The translations under genes were made by a program, and so were the position numbers. Under the pieces are notes generated by a model. That model was not told the DNA's origin. It made no database searches and saw only the letters and a program-made list of their open reading frames with translations. From positions 1-64,000 of the forward strand of contig NZ_LFYT02000010.1 of assembly GCF_001270065.2 (NCBI RefSeq): a DNA stretch of 64,000 nucleotides, written 5' to 3'. The stretch comes from Limnohabitans planktonicus II-D5. Lineage in GTDB: Bacteria; Pseudomonadota; Gammaproteobacteria; Burkholderiales; Burkholderiaceae_C. Below, piece by piece: positions 19,388 through 27,715 of this stretch (position 1 is the first letter of the stretch; the number at the start of each line of letters is the position of its first letter).

Positions 19388-20052
19388 GACTCGCCTTGTT
19401 TGACCTCGATCACACTTTGCTGCCGATCGATTCGGATCACACCTGGGGCGTCTTCACGACTGAGTTGGGCTGGAATGACCCGGCCGTGTTCAGTCAACGC
19501 AATGACGAGTTTTATGCCCATTACCAGGCAGGCACGCTCGATATCCATGACTACGTGCGCTTTGCCACCCAGGCTGCGCGAGAGCGCGGAGCCGTGGAAG
19601 CGGCCCGTGCGCACGACCGTTACATGGACGAAGTGATCCGCCCTCGCATTACCCCCGAGGCGCAGGCGCTGGTACAGTCGCACCAGCGTGCGGGTGACAT
19701 GGTGATGATCGTGACGGCCACCAACGAATTCGTGACTCGCCCGATTGCCCAGGCCTTTGGCGTGAGCGAGTTGATTGCAGTGGAGCTGGCGCGCGACAGC
19801 ACTGGCTGGATCACCGGCGAGATCCAGGGCACACCCTCATTTCGGGAGGGCAAAGTCATCCGCGTCGCGCAATGGCTGGCCCAGCAGGGGCTGGAGTGGG
19901 GCGATGTGGAGATGAGCTTTTATTCGGACTCCATGAACGACCTGCCGCTTCTGGAAAAAGCCCACCATCCGGTGGCAACGAACCCTGACGCTCGGTTGCG
20001 TCAACTGGCCACAGAGCGTGGCTGGCGCATCCTCGAATTGTTTCAAGAATGA
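19384..20052 (+). CDS. HAD-IB family phosphatase (SerB-like)
   Basis: 222 residues. HAD motifs are complete: motif I DLDHTLLP, motif II IVTATNEF, a lysine in REGKVIRVAQW, and motif IV YSDSMNDLPLLEKA. This subclass (HAD-SF-IB, PSPase-like) typically dephosphorylates small phosphoesters such as phosphoserine-like compounds; the in vivo substrate is not known. It overlaps hda by 4 bp and pcnB by 4 bp. The order hda-HAD-pcnB-folK is conserved in related betaproteobacteria. Confidence 0.93.
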   Translation: MRLALFDLDHTLLPIDSDHTWGVFTTELGWNDPAVFSQRNDEFYAHYQAGTLDIHDYVRFATQAARERGAVEAARAHDRYMDEVIRPRITPEAQALVQSHQRAGDMVMIVTATNEFVTRPIAQAFGVSELIAVELARDSTGWITGEIQGTPSFREGKVIRVAQWLAQQGLEWGDVEMSFYSDSMNDLPLLEKAHHPVATNPDARLRQLATERGWRILELFQE

Positions 20053-21602
20053 TCAAAAAATTCATCACCAAGCTGCTGGGCAAATCGGCTGGCGGCAGCA
20101 AACCCCATTTTGGTCGCCGCACCGAAGTGCCTGCATCGGTTCACGGCATTGACCCCCAACTGGTTGACGAACGCGCCGTGAACGTGGTGAGCACCCTGCA
20201 GCAAGCCGGGTTTGAGGCCTACATCGTGGGCGGTGCTGTGCGTGATCTGCTGCTGGGCCTGCGCCCCAAGGATTTTGATGTGGCCACCGACGCCACTCCC
20301 GAAGAGGTCAAAGGCTTGTTTCGCCGTGCGTTCATCATTGGGCGGCGCTTTCGCATCGTGCACGTCGTGTATGGGCGTGGCCGTGAACACGAGGTGATCG
20401 AGGTCTCGACTTTCCGAGCCCACATGGACAATGCGGCTGCAGAGCAGGTCAAAGGCAATGAGCGCACCAGCAAGCGTCAGCTCGAAGGCATGAAACACGC
20501 GGTGGATTCGAGTGGCCGTGTGCTGCGTGACAACGTCTGGGGGCCTCAAGACGAAGACGCCACGCGCCGTGACTTCACGGTGAACGCCATGTATTACGAC
20601 CCGCAGTCACAAATCGTGGTGGACTACCACGGCGGTATCCAGGATGCGAAAAAGCACACTCTGCGCATGATCGGCGACCCGGCAGCGCGTTACCGCGAAG
20701 ACCCGGTGCGCATCATCCGCGCCGTGCGTTTTGCGGCCAAGCTCAGCCCTCTGGGCTTCAAGCTGGAAAGCAAGACGGCCAAGCCGCTGATCGAAGCCAA
20801 AGCCTTGCTGGCCGATGTGCCGCAAAGTCGTTTGTTTGACGAAATGCTCAAGTTGCTGCAAACAGGCCACGCCCTGGCCTCGATTGCACAGCTCAAACAC
20901 CTGGGCCTGGCCAAAGGCATTTACCCGCTGCTCGATGTGGTGGTGGAGCGTGCGGACAGTGACTTTGTCAAAGGTGCCCTGGCTGACACAGACCGACGGG
21001 TGGGCGAGGGCAAACCGGTGGCGCCCAGCTTTTTGCTCGCTTGCGTGTTGTGGGCTGATGTGCGCGATGGCTGGGCACAACGCCTGGCGCGCAAGGAGCA
21101 CCCCTATCCTGCGCTGCAAGAGGCGATTGACGAGGTGTTTGACGCCCGCATTGGCGATGTTTCGGGGCGCGGCAAGCTGGCCGCCGACATGCGCGAAATC
21201 TGGATGATGCAGCCGCGCTTTGAAAAGCGTGTCGGGGCCACCCCGTTCAGCCTGGTGGAGCAACCGCGTTTTCGGGCAGGCTTTGACTTTTTGCGCCTGC
21301 GCGCCGATGTGCAGGAGGTGGAACTCATGTTGGCCGACTGGTGGCAAGAGTTCAGCATGGCCAGTGATGCGGAACGTGAAGATCTGGTCAATGCGGCCAA
21401 AGCTGAGCAATTGGCCAAACCCAAGGCGCGCCGTGCGCCCCGACCCGAGGGTGTGGCTGCCCGCGCCCCTGCGCCCAAAGCCGCATCGGCTTCCTTGCCA
21501 GAACAGGCTGAGACAGCGGAGGGCGAAGGTGCTGCCAAGAAACGTCGCCGTCGCCGCCGCAAACCAGACGCCGAGGCAGGCGGTCAGAGCGGCGCAGCAT
21601 AA
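20049..21602 (+). CDS. pcnB: Poly(A) polymerase I
   Basis: 517 residues. Adds 3' poly(A) tails to RNAs and promotes decay. The class II nucleotidyltransferase core shows AYIVGGAVRDLLLGLRPKDF with the catalytic DFDVATDATPEEV, followed by the RRDFTVNAMYYDP and RYREDPVRIIRAVRFAAKL motifs that also occur in tRNA nucleotidyltransferases. The length and the long Arg/Lys-rich C-terminal tail (KKRRRRRRKPDAE) favour PcnB over CCA-adding enzyme. It is embedded in the perM-like/hda/HAD/pcnB/folK operon. Confidence 0.94.
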   Translation: MIKKFITKLLGKSAGGSKPHFGRRTEVPASVHGIDPQLVDERAVNVVSTLQQAGFEAYIVGGAVRDLLLGLRPKDFDVATDATPEEVKGLFRRAFIIGRRFRIVHVVYGRGREHEVIEVSTFRAHMDNAAAEQVKGNERTSKRQLEGMKHAVDSSGRVLRDNVWGPQDEDATRRDFTVNAMYYDPQSQIVVDYHGGIQDAKKHTLRMIGDPAARYREDPVRIIRAVRFAAKLSPLGFKLESKTAKPLIEAKALLADVPQSRLFDEMLKLLQTGHALASIAQLKHLGLAKGIYPLLDVVVERADSDFVKGALADTDRRVGEGKPVAPSFLLACVLWADVRDGWAQRLARKEHPYPALQEAIDEVFDARIGDVSGRGKLAADMREIWMMQPRFEKRVGATPFSLVEQPRFRAGFDFLRLRADVQEVELMLADWWQEFSMASDAEREDLVNAAKAEQLAKPKARRAPRPEGVAARAPAPKAASASLPEQAETAEGEGAAKKRRRRRRKPDAEAGGQSGAA

Positions 21603-21607
21603 GTGCC

Positions 21608-22099
21608 ATGCCCGCCTTGCAGCCAGACCCCGTGACCGCGTATGTGGCGCTGGGTGCCAACCTGGGGGATGCACGGCAAACCGTGAAAGACAGCCTACTG
21701 GCGCTGGGGAGGTTGCCAGGCACCGAGTGCACAGGCCAGTCTCGCCTGTACCGCACGGCCCCCCACGAAGCGCAAGGGCCTGATTTCATCAATGCCGTGG
21801 CCAGGCTGAGCACCCGATTGAGCGCACCGGATTTGCTGGACGCCTTGCAAGCCCTGGAAAACGATGCCGGACGCCGCAGGCCCTACCCGAATGCGCCGCG
21901 CACGCTGGATCTGGATGTGCTGCTTTACGGCGATGCCCGAATCGACAGCCCGCGCCTGACGGTGCCGCACCCGCGCATGTGGAGCCGGGCCTTTGTGCTG
22001 TATCCCTTGGCCGAATTGGTGCCGGAACGGGTGACGACCGAGCACTGGGCCGGCGTGGCGGGGCAGGCCATAGAAGCCTTGAATGAGGCCTGGCCATGA
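21608..22099 (+). CDS. folK: 2-amino-4-hydroxy-6-hydroxymethyldihydropteridine pyrophosphokinase
   Basis: 163 residues. Transfers pyrophosphate from ATP to 6-hydroxymethyl-dihydropterin in folate synthesis. Signatures: AYVALGANLGD, PDFINAVARL, LQALENDAGRRRPYPNAPRTLDLDVLLYG (the Mg-binding DLD) and LTVPHPRMWSRAFVLYPLAEL. Full-length for HPPK. It starts 5 bp after pcnB and overlaps the next gene by 4 bp. Confidence 0.97.
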   Translation: MPALQPDPVTAYVALGANLGDARQTVKDSLLALGRLPGTECTGQSRLYRTAPHEAQGPDFINAVARLSTRLSAPDLLDALQALENDAGRRRPYPNAPRTLDLDVLLYGDARIDSPRLTVPHPRMWSRAFVLYPLAELVPERVTTEHWAGVAGQAIEALNEAWP

Positions 22100-22458
22100 T
22101 GTTTTGGAGCACATGGCCCGTGTCCCTGCAAACCGTGGCGCTGCTGCTGGCCAGCAATGTATTCATGACTTTTGCCTGGTATGGCCATTTGCGCAACATG
22201 TCGGCAGCGCCTTGGTATGCCGCTGCTCTGGTGAGCTGGGTCATTGCGTTGTTTGAGTACCTGCTGCAGGTGCCCGCCAACCGCATTGGCCACACACAGT
22301 TCAGTGTGGGTCAACTCAAAATCATGCAAGAGGTCATCACCTTGACGGTTTTTGTGCCTTTTGCCGTCTTTTATCTCAAGGAGCCCTTCAAGCTGGATTA
22401 CCTTTGGGCCGCTTTGTGCATGGTGGGGGCGGTGTATTTCATTTTCCGAAGCGGCTGA
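22096..22458 (+). CDS. DMT-superfamily DUF486 membrane protein
   Basis: 120 residues with four predicted membrane segments, the small-protein layout of DUF486. Recognisable stretches are LLLASNVFMTFAWYGHLRNM, SWVIALFEYLLQVPANRIG and FSVGQLKIMQEVITLTVFVPFAVFYLKEP. The family is related to EmrE-type DMT transporters, and its substrate is unknown. It overlaps folK by 4 bp, so it is the last gene of that operon. Confidence 0.88.
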   Translation: MMFWSTWPVSLQTVALLLASNVFMTFAWYGHLRNMSAAPWYAAALVSWVIALFEYLLQVPANRIGHTQFSVGQLKIMQEVITLTVFVPFAVFYLKEPFKLDYLWAALCMVGAVYFIFRSG

Positions 22459-22552
22459 GCGCTTATGGACTCTCTTGGCCCTACCCAGCGGTTAAACTCT
22501 TCTTTGTCATGCAAATGTCATATTTGCTTTTTCAAGTCACTCGGAGTTTTTC

Positions 22553-23200
22553 ATGCTGTTTGGTAAGTTGCTGCCCAAAGAAGGCAATTTTTTTGAACTC
22601 TTCAATCAACATGCAGAACGCATTGTTGAAGCGGCTCGGGCCTTCTCCAATTTGGTGGCCAATTACAACGATGTTCATCTGCGCGAAAAGTACAACCGTG
22701 ATGTCGACAACGCGGAGCACGCCGCTGACCGTGTGACTCAGGAAGTCAACCGACTGATCCACACCACCTTCATCACCCCGATTGACCGTGAGCAAATCCA
22801 CGCGCTGATCAACCTCATGGATGACGTAGCCGATCTGATTCAAGACTCCGCAGAAACCATGGCGCTGTATGACGTACGCCACATGACCGAAGAAATCAGC
22901 CGCCTGACGGATTTGTCTGTACGCTGCTGCGAGCGTGTACAGGACGCCGTCAAATTGCTGGCCCGCATCGGTGAACCCGCTGTGGCCGAATCGGCCCTCA
23001 AGACCTGCGAAGAAATTGACCGCCTGGAGTCGGACGCCGACCGTGTGATGCGCAGCGCCATGAGCAAACTCTTTCGCGATGAACCTGATGTGCGCGAGCT
23101 CATCAAGCTCAAAGCTATTTATGAGTTACTGGAAACCATCACCGACAAGTGTGAAGACGTGGCCAATCAGATCGAGGGCATCGTCCTCGAAAACTCCTGA
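22553..23200 (+). CDS. DUF47 family PhoU-like protein
   Basis: 215 residues, all-helical. It matches the DUF47/PhoU-like family encoded beside Pit transporters, which is thought to modulate phosphate (or related anion) uptake. Conserved parts: LPKEGNFFELFNQHAERIVEAA, ADRVTQEVNRLIHTTFITPIDREQIHALINLMDDVADLIQD and ELLETITDKCEDVANQIEGIVLENS. Acidic clusters such as EIDRLESDADRVM could bind metal. It precedes the pit gene by 21 bp in the same direction. Confidence 0.92.
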   Translation: MLFGKLLPKEGNFFELFNQHAERIVEAARAFSNLVANYNDVHLREKYNRDVDNAEHAADRVTQEVNRLIHTTFITPIDREQIHALINLMDDVADLIQDSAETMALYDVRHMTEEISRLTDLSVRCCERVQDAVKLLARIGEPAVAESALKTCEEIDRLESDADRVMRSAMSKLFRDEPDVRELIKLKAIYELLETITDKCEDVANQIEGIVLENS

Positions 23201-23221
23201 TCTGACGCGGGAATCTTGACT

Positions 23222-24235
23222 ATGGAAACCGTACAAGCGGCCTTGTGGGTGGTGACCTTGCTGGTCGCCCTGGCGCTCATTTTTGACTTCATGAATGGCT
23301 TTCATGATGCGGCCAATTCGATTGCAACCGTGGTCTCCACAGGCGTGCTCAAGCCGGGCCAGGCGGTGGTGTTTGCCGCCTTCTTTAACTTCATTGCCAT
23401 TTTTGTTTTTCACCTGAGCGTGGCCGCCACCGTGGGCAAAGGCATTGTGCAGCCCGGTGTGGTCGACACGCATGTGGTGTTTGGTGCGCTGGTGGGGGCC
23501 ATCACCTGGAACGTGATCACCTGGTATTACGGCATACCCAGCAGCTCATCACACGCCTTGATCGGTGGCATTGTGGGCGCAGTCATCGCCAAAGCCGGGG
23601 CAGGGGCCTTGATTTCAACAGGCATCCTGAAAACCGTGACCTTCATTTTTGTATCGCCCTTGCTCGGCTTTTTGCTGGGTTCATTGATGATGGTGGGCGT
23701 GGCTCACCTCTTCAGGCGTGCCCGGCCGTCCAAGGTGGACAAGTGGTTCCGCCGCTTGCAGTTGGTGTCTGCCGGGGCCTACAGCCTGGGGCACGGCGGC
23801 AACGATGCGCAAAAAACCATCGGCATCATCTGGTTGCTGTTGATCGCCACGGGCTATGCCACCACGGCCGACGCCTCGCCCCCCGGCTGGGTCATCGTGA
23901 GCTGCTACTTGGCAATTGGCTTGGGCACCATGTTTGGTGGCTGGCGCATTGTCAAGACCATGGGCCAGAAAATCACCAAGCTCAAACCTGTCGGCGGCTT
24001 TTGCGCCGAAACAGGCGGTGCCATGACATTGTTTTTGGCCACCACTTTGGGTATTCCGGTGTCGACCACGCACACCATCACAGGGGCCATTGTGGGTGTG
24101 GGCTCCACCCAGCGTGCCAGCGCCGTGCGCTGGGGTGTGGCAGGCAACATCGTGTGGGCATGGGTGTTGACCATTCCGGCCAGTGCTTTTGTGGCCGCCT
24201 TGGCCTATTGGGTCAGTTTCCAGATATTTGACTGA
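23222..24235 (+). CDS. pit: Inorganic phosphate transporter, Pit family
   Basis: 337 residues from ATG 23222-23224; a TTG 6 bp upstream is in frame but less likely. Low-affinity secondary phosphate (metal-phosphate) transporter of the inner membrane. The duplicated family signature is visible: DFMNGFHDAANSIATVVSTG and GHGGNDAQKTIGIIW, plus WYYGIPSSSSHALIGGIVGA and GIPVSTTHTITGAIVGVGS. Around ten membrane segments. Cotranscribed with the DUF47 gene and followed by a strong terminator. Confidence 0.95.
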   Translation: METVQAALWVVTLLVALALIFDFMNGFHDAANSIATVVSTGVLKPGQAVVFAAFFNFIAIFVFHLSVAATVGKGIVQPGVVDTHVVFGALVGAITWNVITWYYGIPSSSSHALIGGIVGAVIAKAGAGALISTGILKTVTFIFVSPLLGFLLGSLMMVGVAHLFRRARPSKVDKWFRRLQLVSAGAYSLGHGGNDAQKTIGIIWLLLIATGYATTADASPPGWVIVSCYLAIGLGTMFGGWRIVKTMGQKITKLKPVGGFCAETGGAMTLFLATTLGIPVSTTHTITGAIVGVGSTQRASAVRWGVAGNIVWAWVLTIPASAFVAALAYWVSFQIFD

Positions 24236-24284
24236 TCGCACGACCCAGCGGCCGTGGCTTCGCCAATAGGCTCTTTTTGAGAAC

Positions 24285-24317
24285 GCCGCCCGAATGAACT
24301 CATCGGGCGGCTTTTTT
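24285..24317 (+). terminator. Intrinsic terminator between convergent genes
   Basis: Stem GCCGCCCGA/TCGGGCGGC (9 bp) followed by six T residues, 50 bp after pit. It ends at the stop codon of the convergent TM2-domain gene. Confidence 0.9.
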
Positions 24318-24763
24318 CATTGGCTGATCAGGCGGGCCGCTTCGATCTGGTATTCAAAATAACGCTGAAAGCTGAACACCAGGCTGGACATCAACACGGT
24401 GGTGCCCAACAGCAATGCCACCGCGATGCCAATGATCGTGCCCCAGTGGGTGCGGCCTGCTGGGTGGAGTGCTTCGCTTTTGGGGTTGAATTTGGCATTC
24501 CATTTCTCAACAGAAGTCAGGCCATAAACAATGGCGTTCAAAGCGCAGCCCGCCATGGTGAACCCCAGCAAAGGAATCAGCATCCAGCTGAGGGTGTCGT
24601 CCTGGCCAAACTGCTGCACGCGTTCCAGCCCATAAAAACCCAAAGCGGTCGGAATGGGCAGCAACCAGCCCAGCATGTCGGTCAAGCCATAAAGGTAAAA
24701 GCGGTGCAAGCCCAAGGGGCCAGTCCAAAAAGTCAACCAAGTGGCAATTGTTTTGTTTTTCAT
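24317..24763 (-). CDS. TM2 domain-containing membrane protein
   Basis: 148 residues. The N-terminal half has the TM2 signature (FWTGPLGLHRFYLYGLTDMLGWL), and four hydrophobic segments are visible in total. Function unknown. The segment after the second pair (VEKWNAKFNPKSEALHPAGRTH) is a basic loop. It lies 8 bp downstream of the acetyltransferase gene on the same strand and may be cotranscribed with it. Confidence 0.82.
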   Translation of the reverse strand: MKNKTIATWLTFWTGPLGLHRFYLYGLTDMLGWLLPIPTALGFYGLERVQQFGQDDTLSWMLIPLLGFTMAGCALNAIVYGLTSVEKWNAKFNPKSEALHPAGRTHWGTIIGIAVALLLGTTVLMSSLVFSFQRYFEYQIEAARLISQ

Positions 24764-24771
24764 GGGGCTGA

Positions 24772-25293
24772 TTATTGCGGAGCCATGCTGTCGCCAGCCC
24801 CCAAAGGCTTTTCCATCATCACGACATCGAGCCAGCGCCCGAACTTCCAGCCGCAGGACTTGAGCACGCCGACGTGGCTGAAACCCAAGGCGGTGTGCAC
24901 ACCGATGGAGCCCGCATTGGCTGAATCACCGATGACGGCCAGAAATTTGCGCACACCTGCGCGTTGGGCCTGTGCACATAACTCTGCCAGCAAGGCTTTG
25001 CCCATGCCCTTGCGGTGGGCGTCTGGGGCCATGTATATCGAATCTTCGGCGCAAAAGCGGTAAGCCGCACGGGGCTTGAATACATTGCAATAGGCAAAAC
25101 CCATCACGCGGCCTGCCTCTTCGATCACCAAATACGGAAAACCCTTGCGCAGCACATCGGCGCGGCGACTGGCCATGTCGGCTTCGGTCGGCGGATCAAT
25201 CTCGAAGGTGCCTGTGCTGTTGAGGACATGGTGGCTGTAAATGGCGGTGATGGCGGCGACATCTTGCTCGCGGCTGGGGCGAATGAGTGGCAA
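24772..25293 (-). CDS. GNAT family N-acetyltransferase (phosphinothricin acetyltransferase-like)
   Basis: 173 residues if started at TTG 25291-25293, which gives MPLIRPSREQD and has GGAG about 8 bp upstream. An in-frame ATG at 25413 would add 40 residues that overlap the rpsP promoter and lack family character. Features: AITAIYSHHVLNSTGTFEIDPPT and VMGFAYCNVFKPRAAYRFCAEDSIYM, then the acetyl-CoA loop HRKGMGKALLAELCAQA and GSIGVHTALGFSHVGVLKSCGWKFGRWLDVVMMEK. The PAT/MnaT subfamily acetylates phosphinothricin, methionine sulfone or similar amines. Divergent from rpsP. Confidence 0.85.
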   Translation of the reverse strand: MPLIRPSREQDVAAITAIYSHHVLNSTGTFEIDPPTEADMASRRADVLRKGFPYLVIEEAGRVMGFAYCNVFKPRAAYRFCAEDSIYMAPDAHRKGMGKALLAELCAQAQRAGVRKFLAVIGDSANAGSIGVHTALGFSHVGVLKSCGWKFGRWLDVVMMEKPLGAGDSMAPQ

Positions 25294-25309
25294 GGCAAGG
25301 CTCCCGTTG

Positions 25310-25315
25310 TATAAT
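25310..25315 (+). promoter_or_regulatory. Candidate -10 element for the rpsP-rimM-trmD operon
   Basis: A perfect TATAAT preceded by TTG, 116 bp before the rpsP start, in the gap divergent from the acetyltransferase gene. The best -35 candidate is weak: TGGCAA at 25288-25293, 16 bp spacing. The position fits a ribosomal protein operon promoter with a leader of about 105 nt. Confidence 0.55.
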
Positions 25316-25430
25316 GGTGGGCTTTTCAGTGTGTCACTGGCCGGGTGGCCAGTTGCGTGTCTCAAACGCTGAAAGAAAACGGGCTTCCCGGCATTTGTTC
25401 CGGAGAAACCCAACCACCCAAGGATAAATC

Positions 25431-25682
25431 ATGGTTGTTATTCGTCTGAACCGCGGCGGCTCTAAAGCACGTCCTTTCTTCAACATCGTCGTCGCCGACA
25501 AGCGCGTGCGTCGTGATGGTCGCTTCCTCGAGCGCATCGGTTTCTACAACCCCACAGCCAAAGGCGGCGAAGAAGGCCTGCGCCTTGCACAAGACCGCCT
25601 GACCTACTGGAAGAGCGTGGGTGCCCAGGCTTCTCCCACTGTGGAACGCCTGATCCGTCAAGCTGGCAAAGCTGCAGCCTGA
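25431..25682 (+). CDS. rpsP: 30S ribosomal protein S16
   Basis: 83 residues. [41 protein letters not shown] is the canonical bacterial S16 N-terminus, and [21 protein letters not shown] the usual C-terminal part. First gene of rpsP-rimM-trmD, with rimM starting 7 bp after its stop. Confidence 0.98.
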   Translation: MVVIRLNRGGSKARPFFNIVVADKRVRRDGRFLERIGFYNPTAKGGEEGLRLAQDRLTYWKSVGAQASPTVERLIRQAGKAAA

Positions 25683-25689
25683 TCGGCCG

Positions 25690-26316
25690 ATGTTGGTGAT
25701 GCGTCCTCCATTGGAGACAGCGGCTCTGCCCGCTGACGCCATTGAGGTCGGGCGCATTGCCGATGCCTGGGGCATCAAAGGCTGGTTCAAGGTCTTGCCC
25801 CACAGCGCCTCGCCCGAGGCGCTTTTTTCTTCCAAGCGCTGGTTTTTATTGCCGCCCGATCGGCCCATGAAACCCAAGCGACCCACGGAAGCTGCAGCTG
25901 CCAAGTCTGAAGCTGCTGCATGGACCGAACCTTTGCTTTTGCGCATCAAAGAGTCCAAAGACCATTCAGACACCATCGTGGCCACTGCCCACGACATCAA
26001 CGACCGCAATGCCGCAGAGGCCTTGCGTGGCGCACGCATTTTTGTGCCCCGTTCGAGTTTTCCCACAGCGGCCGACGGAGAGTATTACTGGGTTGATCTG
26101 ATCGGCCTGCAAGTGCTCAACCGCGAAGGTGTGGATCTGGGTCAGGTGCGCGACCTCATGTCCACCGGACCGCAAACGGTGCTGGTCATCGAAGCTCGGC
26201 CTGAAGTTGAGGGCGGTAAACCTGTCGAGCGCATGATTCCTTTCGTGGCCGCTTTCGTCGACGGGGTTGATTTGCCAGGCAAGCGCATCACGGTCGACTG
26301 GCAGCCCGACTACTGA
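25690..26316 (+). CDS. rimM: Ribosome maturation factor RimM
   Basis: 208 residues. Binds S19 and assists maturation of the 30S head. The N-terminal RimM beta-barrel shows EVGRIADAWGIKGWFKVLPHS and RNAAEALRGARIFVPRSSFP; the PRC-barrel begins near EYYWVDLIGLQVLNREGVDLGQV and ends VDWQPDY. It is slightly longer than average because of a Pro/Ala/Lys-rich insert (PMKPKRPTEAAAAKSEAAAW, about residues 58-77). The start at 25690 could be a few codons long, since a second ATG lies at 25699. Confidence 0.95.
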   Translation: MLVMRPPLETAALPADAIEVGRIADAWGIKGWFKVLPHSASPEALFSSKRWFLLPPDRPMKPKRPTEAAAAKSEAAAWTEPLLLRIKESKDHSDTIVATAHDINDRNAAEALRGARIFVPRSSFPTAADGEYYWVDLIGLQVLNREGVDLGQVRDLMSTGPQTVLVIEARPEVEGGKPVERMIPFVAAFVDGVDLPGKRITVDWQPDY

Positions 26317-26344
26317 GCCGCCTCGGCCGTGGAGGGCCATCCCC

Positions 26345-27094
26345 ATGCGCTTTGACATCATTACCCTGTTTCCCGAGTTGTTTGCGCCGCTGTTGACCAG
26401 TGGCATCACGCGCCGTGCCTACGAAAGCGGTTTGGTCGACGTGCGTTTGTGGAATCCGCGCGACCACGCCGAAGGCAATTACCGCCGGGTGGATGACCGC
26501 TCTTTTGGCGGTGGCCCCGGCATGGTCATGCTGGCCGAGCCCTTGTTCAAGTGCCTGACGGCCATTCGCGCCGATCGGCAAGAGGCGCAACCTGCGCCCT
26601 TGGTGTTGTTTTCGCCGATAGGTCGTGCCCTGAACCACAGCGCGGTGGCCCAATGGTCGGCTAGCGCAGGCGCTGTGCTGCTGTGCGGCCGCTACGAAGG
26701 TGTGGACCAGCGCTTCATTGACCACCATGTTGACCATCAAATCAGTTTGGGCGACTTCGTGCTCTCTGGCGGCGAAATCGCGGCCATGGCTTTGCTGGAC
26801 GCCGTGGCCCGTTTGCAGCCGGGTGTGCTCAATGATGCGGGCAGCCACCAACTCGACAGCTTCAATCCTGCACTCGATGGTTTGCTCGATAGCCCGCATT
26901 ACACCCGCCCCGAGGTTTGGCAAGGCCATGCTGTGCCGCCGGAATTGATGTCCGGTCATCATGCGCACATCGAGCGCTGGCGCCGCGAGCAAAGCCTGCG
27001 TTTGACAGCCTTGCATCGCCCTGAACTGATCGACCAAGCCCGTGTGGCGGGTCATCTCAATCGCCAGGATGAGGCCTTCCTGAAACAACAGTGA
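26345..27094 (+). CDS. trmD: tRNA (guanine-N1)-methyltransferase
   Basis: 249 residues from ATG 26345-26347. Makes m1G37 in tRNAs with G at position 36 and protects the reading frame. The SPOUT trefoil-knot motifs are visible: FDIITLFPELF, RRVDDRSFGGGPGMVM, LFSPIGRALNHS, LLCGRYEGVDQRFID, SLGDFVLSGGEIAAM and LDSPHYTRPEVWQG. Third gene of the rpsP operon, 28 bp after rimM. Confidence 0.98.
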   Translation: MRFDIITLFPELFAPLLTSGITRRAYESGLVDVRLWNPRDHAEGNYRRVDDRSFGGGPGMVMLAEPLFKCLTAIRADRQEAQPAPLVLFSPIGRALNHSAVAQWSASAGAVLLCGRYEGVDQRFIDHHVDHQISLGDFVLSGGEIAAMALLDAVARLQPGVLNDAGSHQLDSFNPALDGLLDSPHYTRPEVWQGHAVPPELMSGHHAHIERWRREQSLRLTALHRPELIDQARVAGHLNRQDEAFLKQQ

Positions 27095-27115
27095 GCCTGC
27101 TTGATTCGTGCGATG

Positions 27116-27145
27116 TTCAGAAACGGCTTTTGAAAAAGTTATAAT
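27116..27145 (+). promoter_or_regulatory. Candidate separate promoter for rplS
   Basis: TTCAGA (27116-27121), 18 bp, then a perfect TATAAT (27140-27145) in an AT-rich stretch downstream of trmD. It would give rplS its own transcript with a leader of about 110 nt before the start codon. In many proteobacteria rplS is cotranscribed with trmD, so this may be an additional promoter. Confidence 0.55.
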
Positions 27146-27261
27146 CAAAGGCTTTTCGATCCTCTACCCGCCGCGATCTGTCTCAGTCATGCCTTGAGCA
27201 TGGCCTGCACAGCACAGAACGCCCCTTGTGTAGCGAGGCATGATCGGACGGAGTTCAAAAA

Positions 27262-27645
27262 ATGAATTTGATTCAAACTCTTGAGCAGGAAGAAATTGCC
27301 CGTTTGGGTAAAGTGATTCCTGAATTTGCCCCAGGCGACACCGTGATCGTGAGCGTGAATGTGGTCGAAGGTACCCGCAAGCGCGTTCAGGCTTATGAAG
27401 GTGTTGTGATTGCCAAGCGCAATCGCGGTCTGAACAGCGGCTTCACAGTGCGCAAGATCTCCAGCGGTGAAGGCGTGGAACGTACGTTCCAAACCTACAG
27501 CCCTTTGATCGCCAGCATCGAAGTCAAGCGCCGTGGTGATGTTCGCCGCGCCAAGCTGTACTACCTGCGTGACCGCAGCGGCAAGTCGGCACGTATCAAG
27601 GAAAAGTTGCCACAGCGCAAAGCAGCCCCAGTGGCCGCTGCGTAA
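27262..27645 (+). CDS. rplS: 50S ribosomal protein L19
   Basis: 127 residues. Lies at the 30S-50S interface. Canonical sequence: [60 protein letters not shown] and [21 protein letters not shown]. It lies 167 bp after trmD, behind its own candidate promoter and followed by a strong terminator. Confidence 0.98.
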   Translation: MNLIQTLEQEEIARLGKVIPEFAPGDTVIVSVNVVEGTRKRVQAYEGVVIAKRNRGLNSGFTVRKISSGEGVERTFQTYSPLIASIEVKRRGDVRRAKLYYLRDRSGKSARIKEKLPQRKAAPVAAA

Positions 27646-27661
27646 AGCCTTTTCCAAGGTA

Positions 27662-27700
27662 AAAAAAACCGCCCGGGTGCAAGCCCAGGGCGGTTTTTTT
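27662..27700 (+). terminator. Intrinsic terminator after rplS, probably bidirectional
   Basis: A 13-bp outer stem AAAAAAACCGCCC/GGGCGGTTTTTTT with a nested GGG/CCC pair in the loop. It lies 17 bp after the rplS stop and 16 bp before the end of the convergent sulfurtransferase gene. Confidence 0.92.
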
Positions 27701-27715
27701 ATGGGCTTTTGCTTT

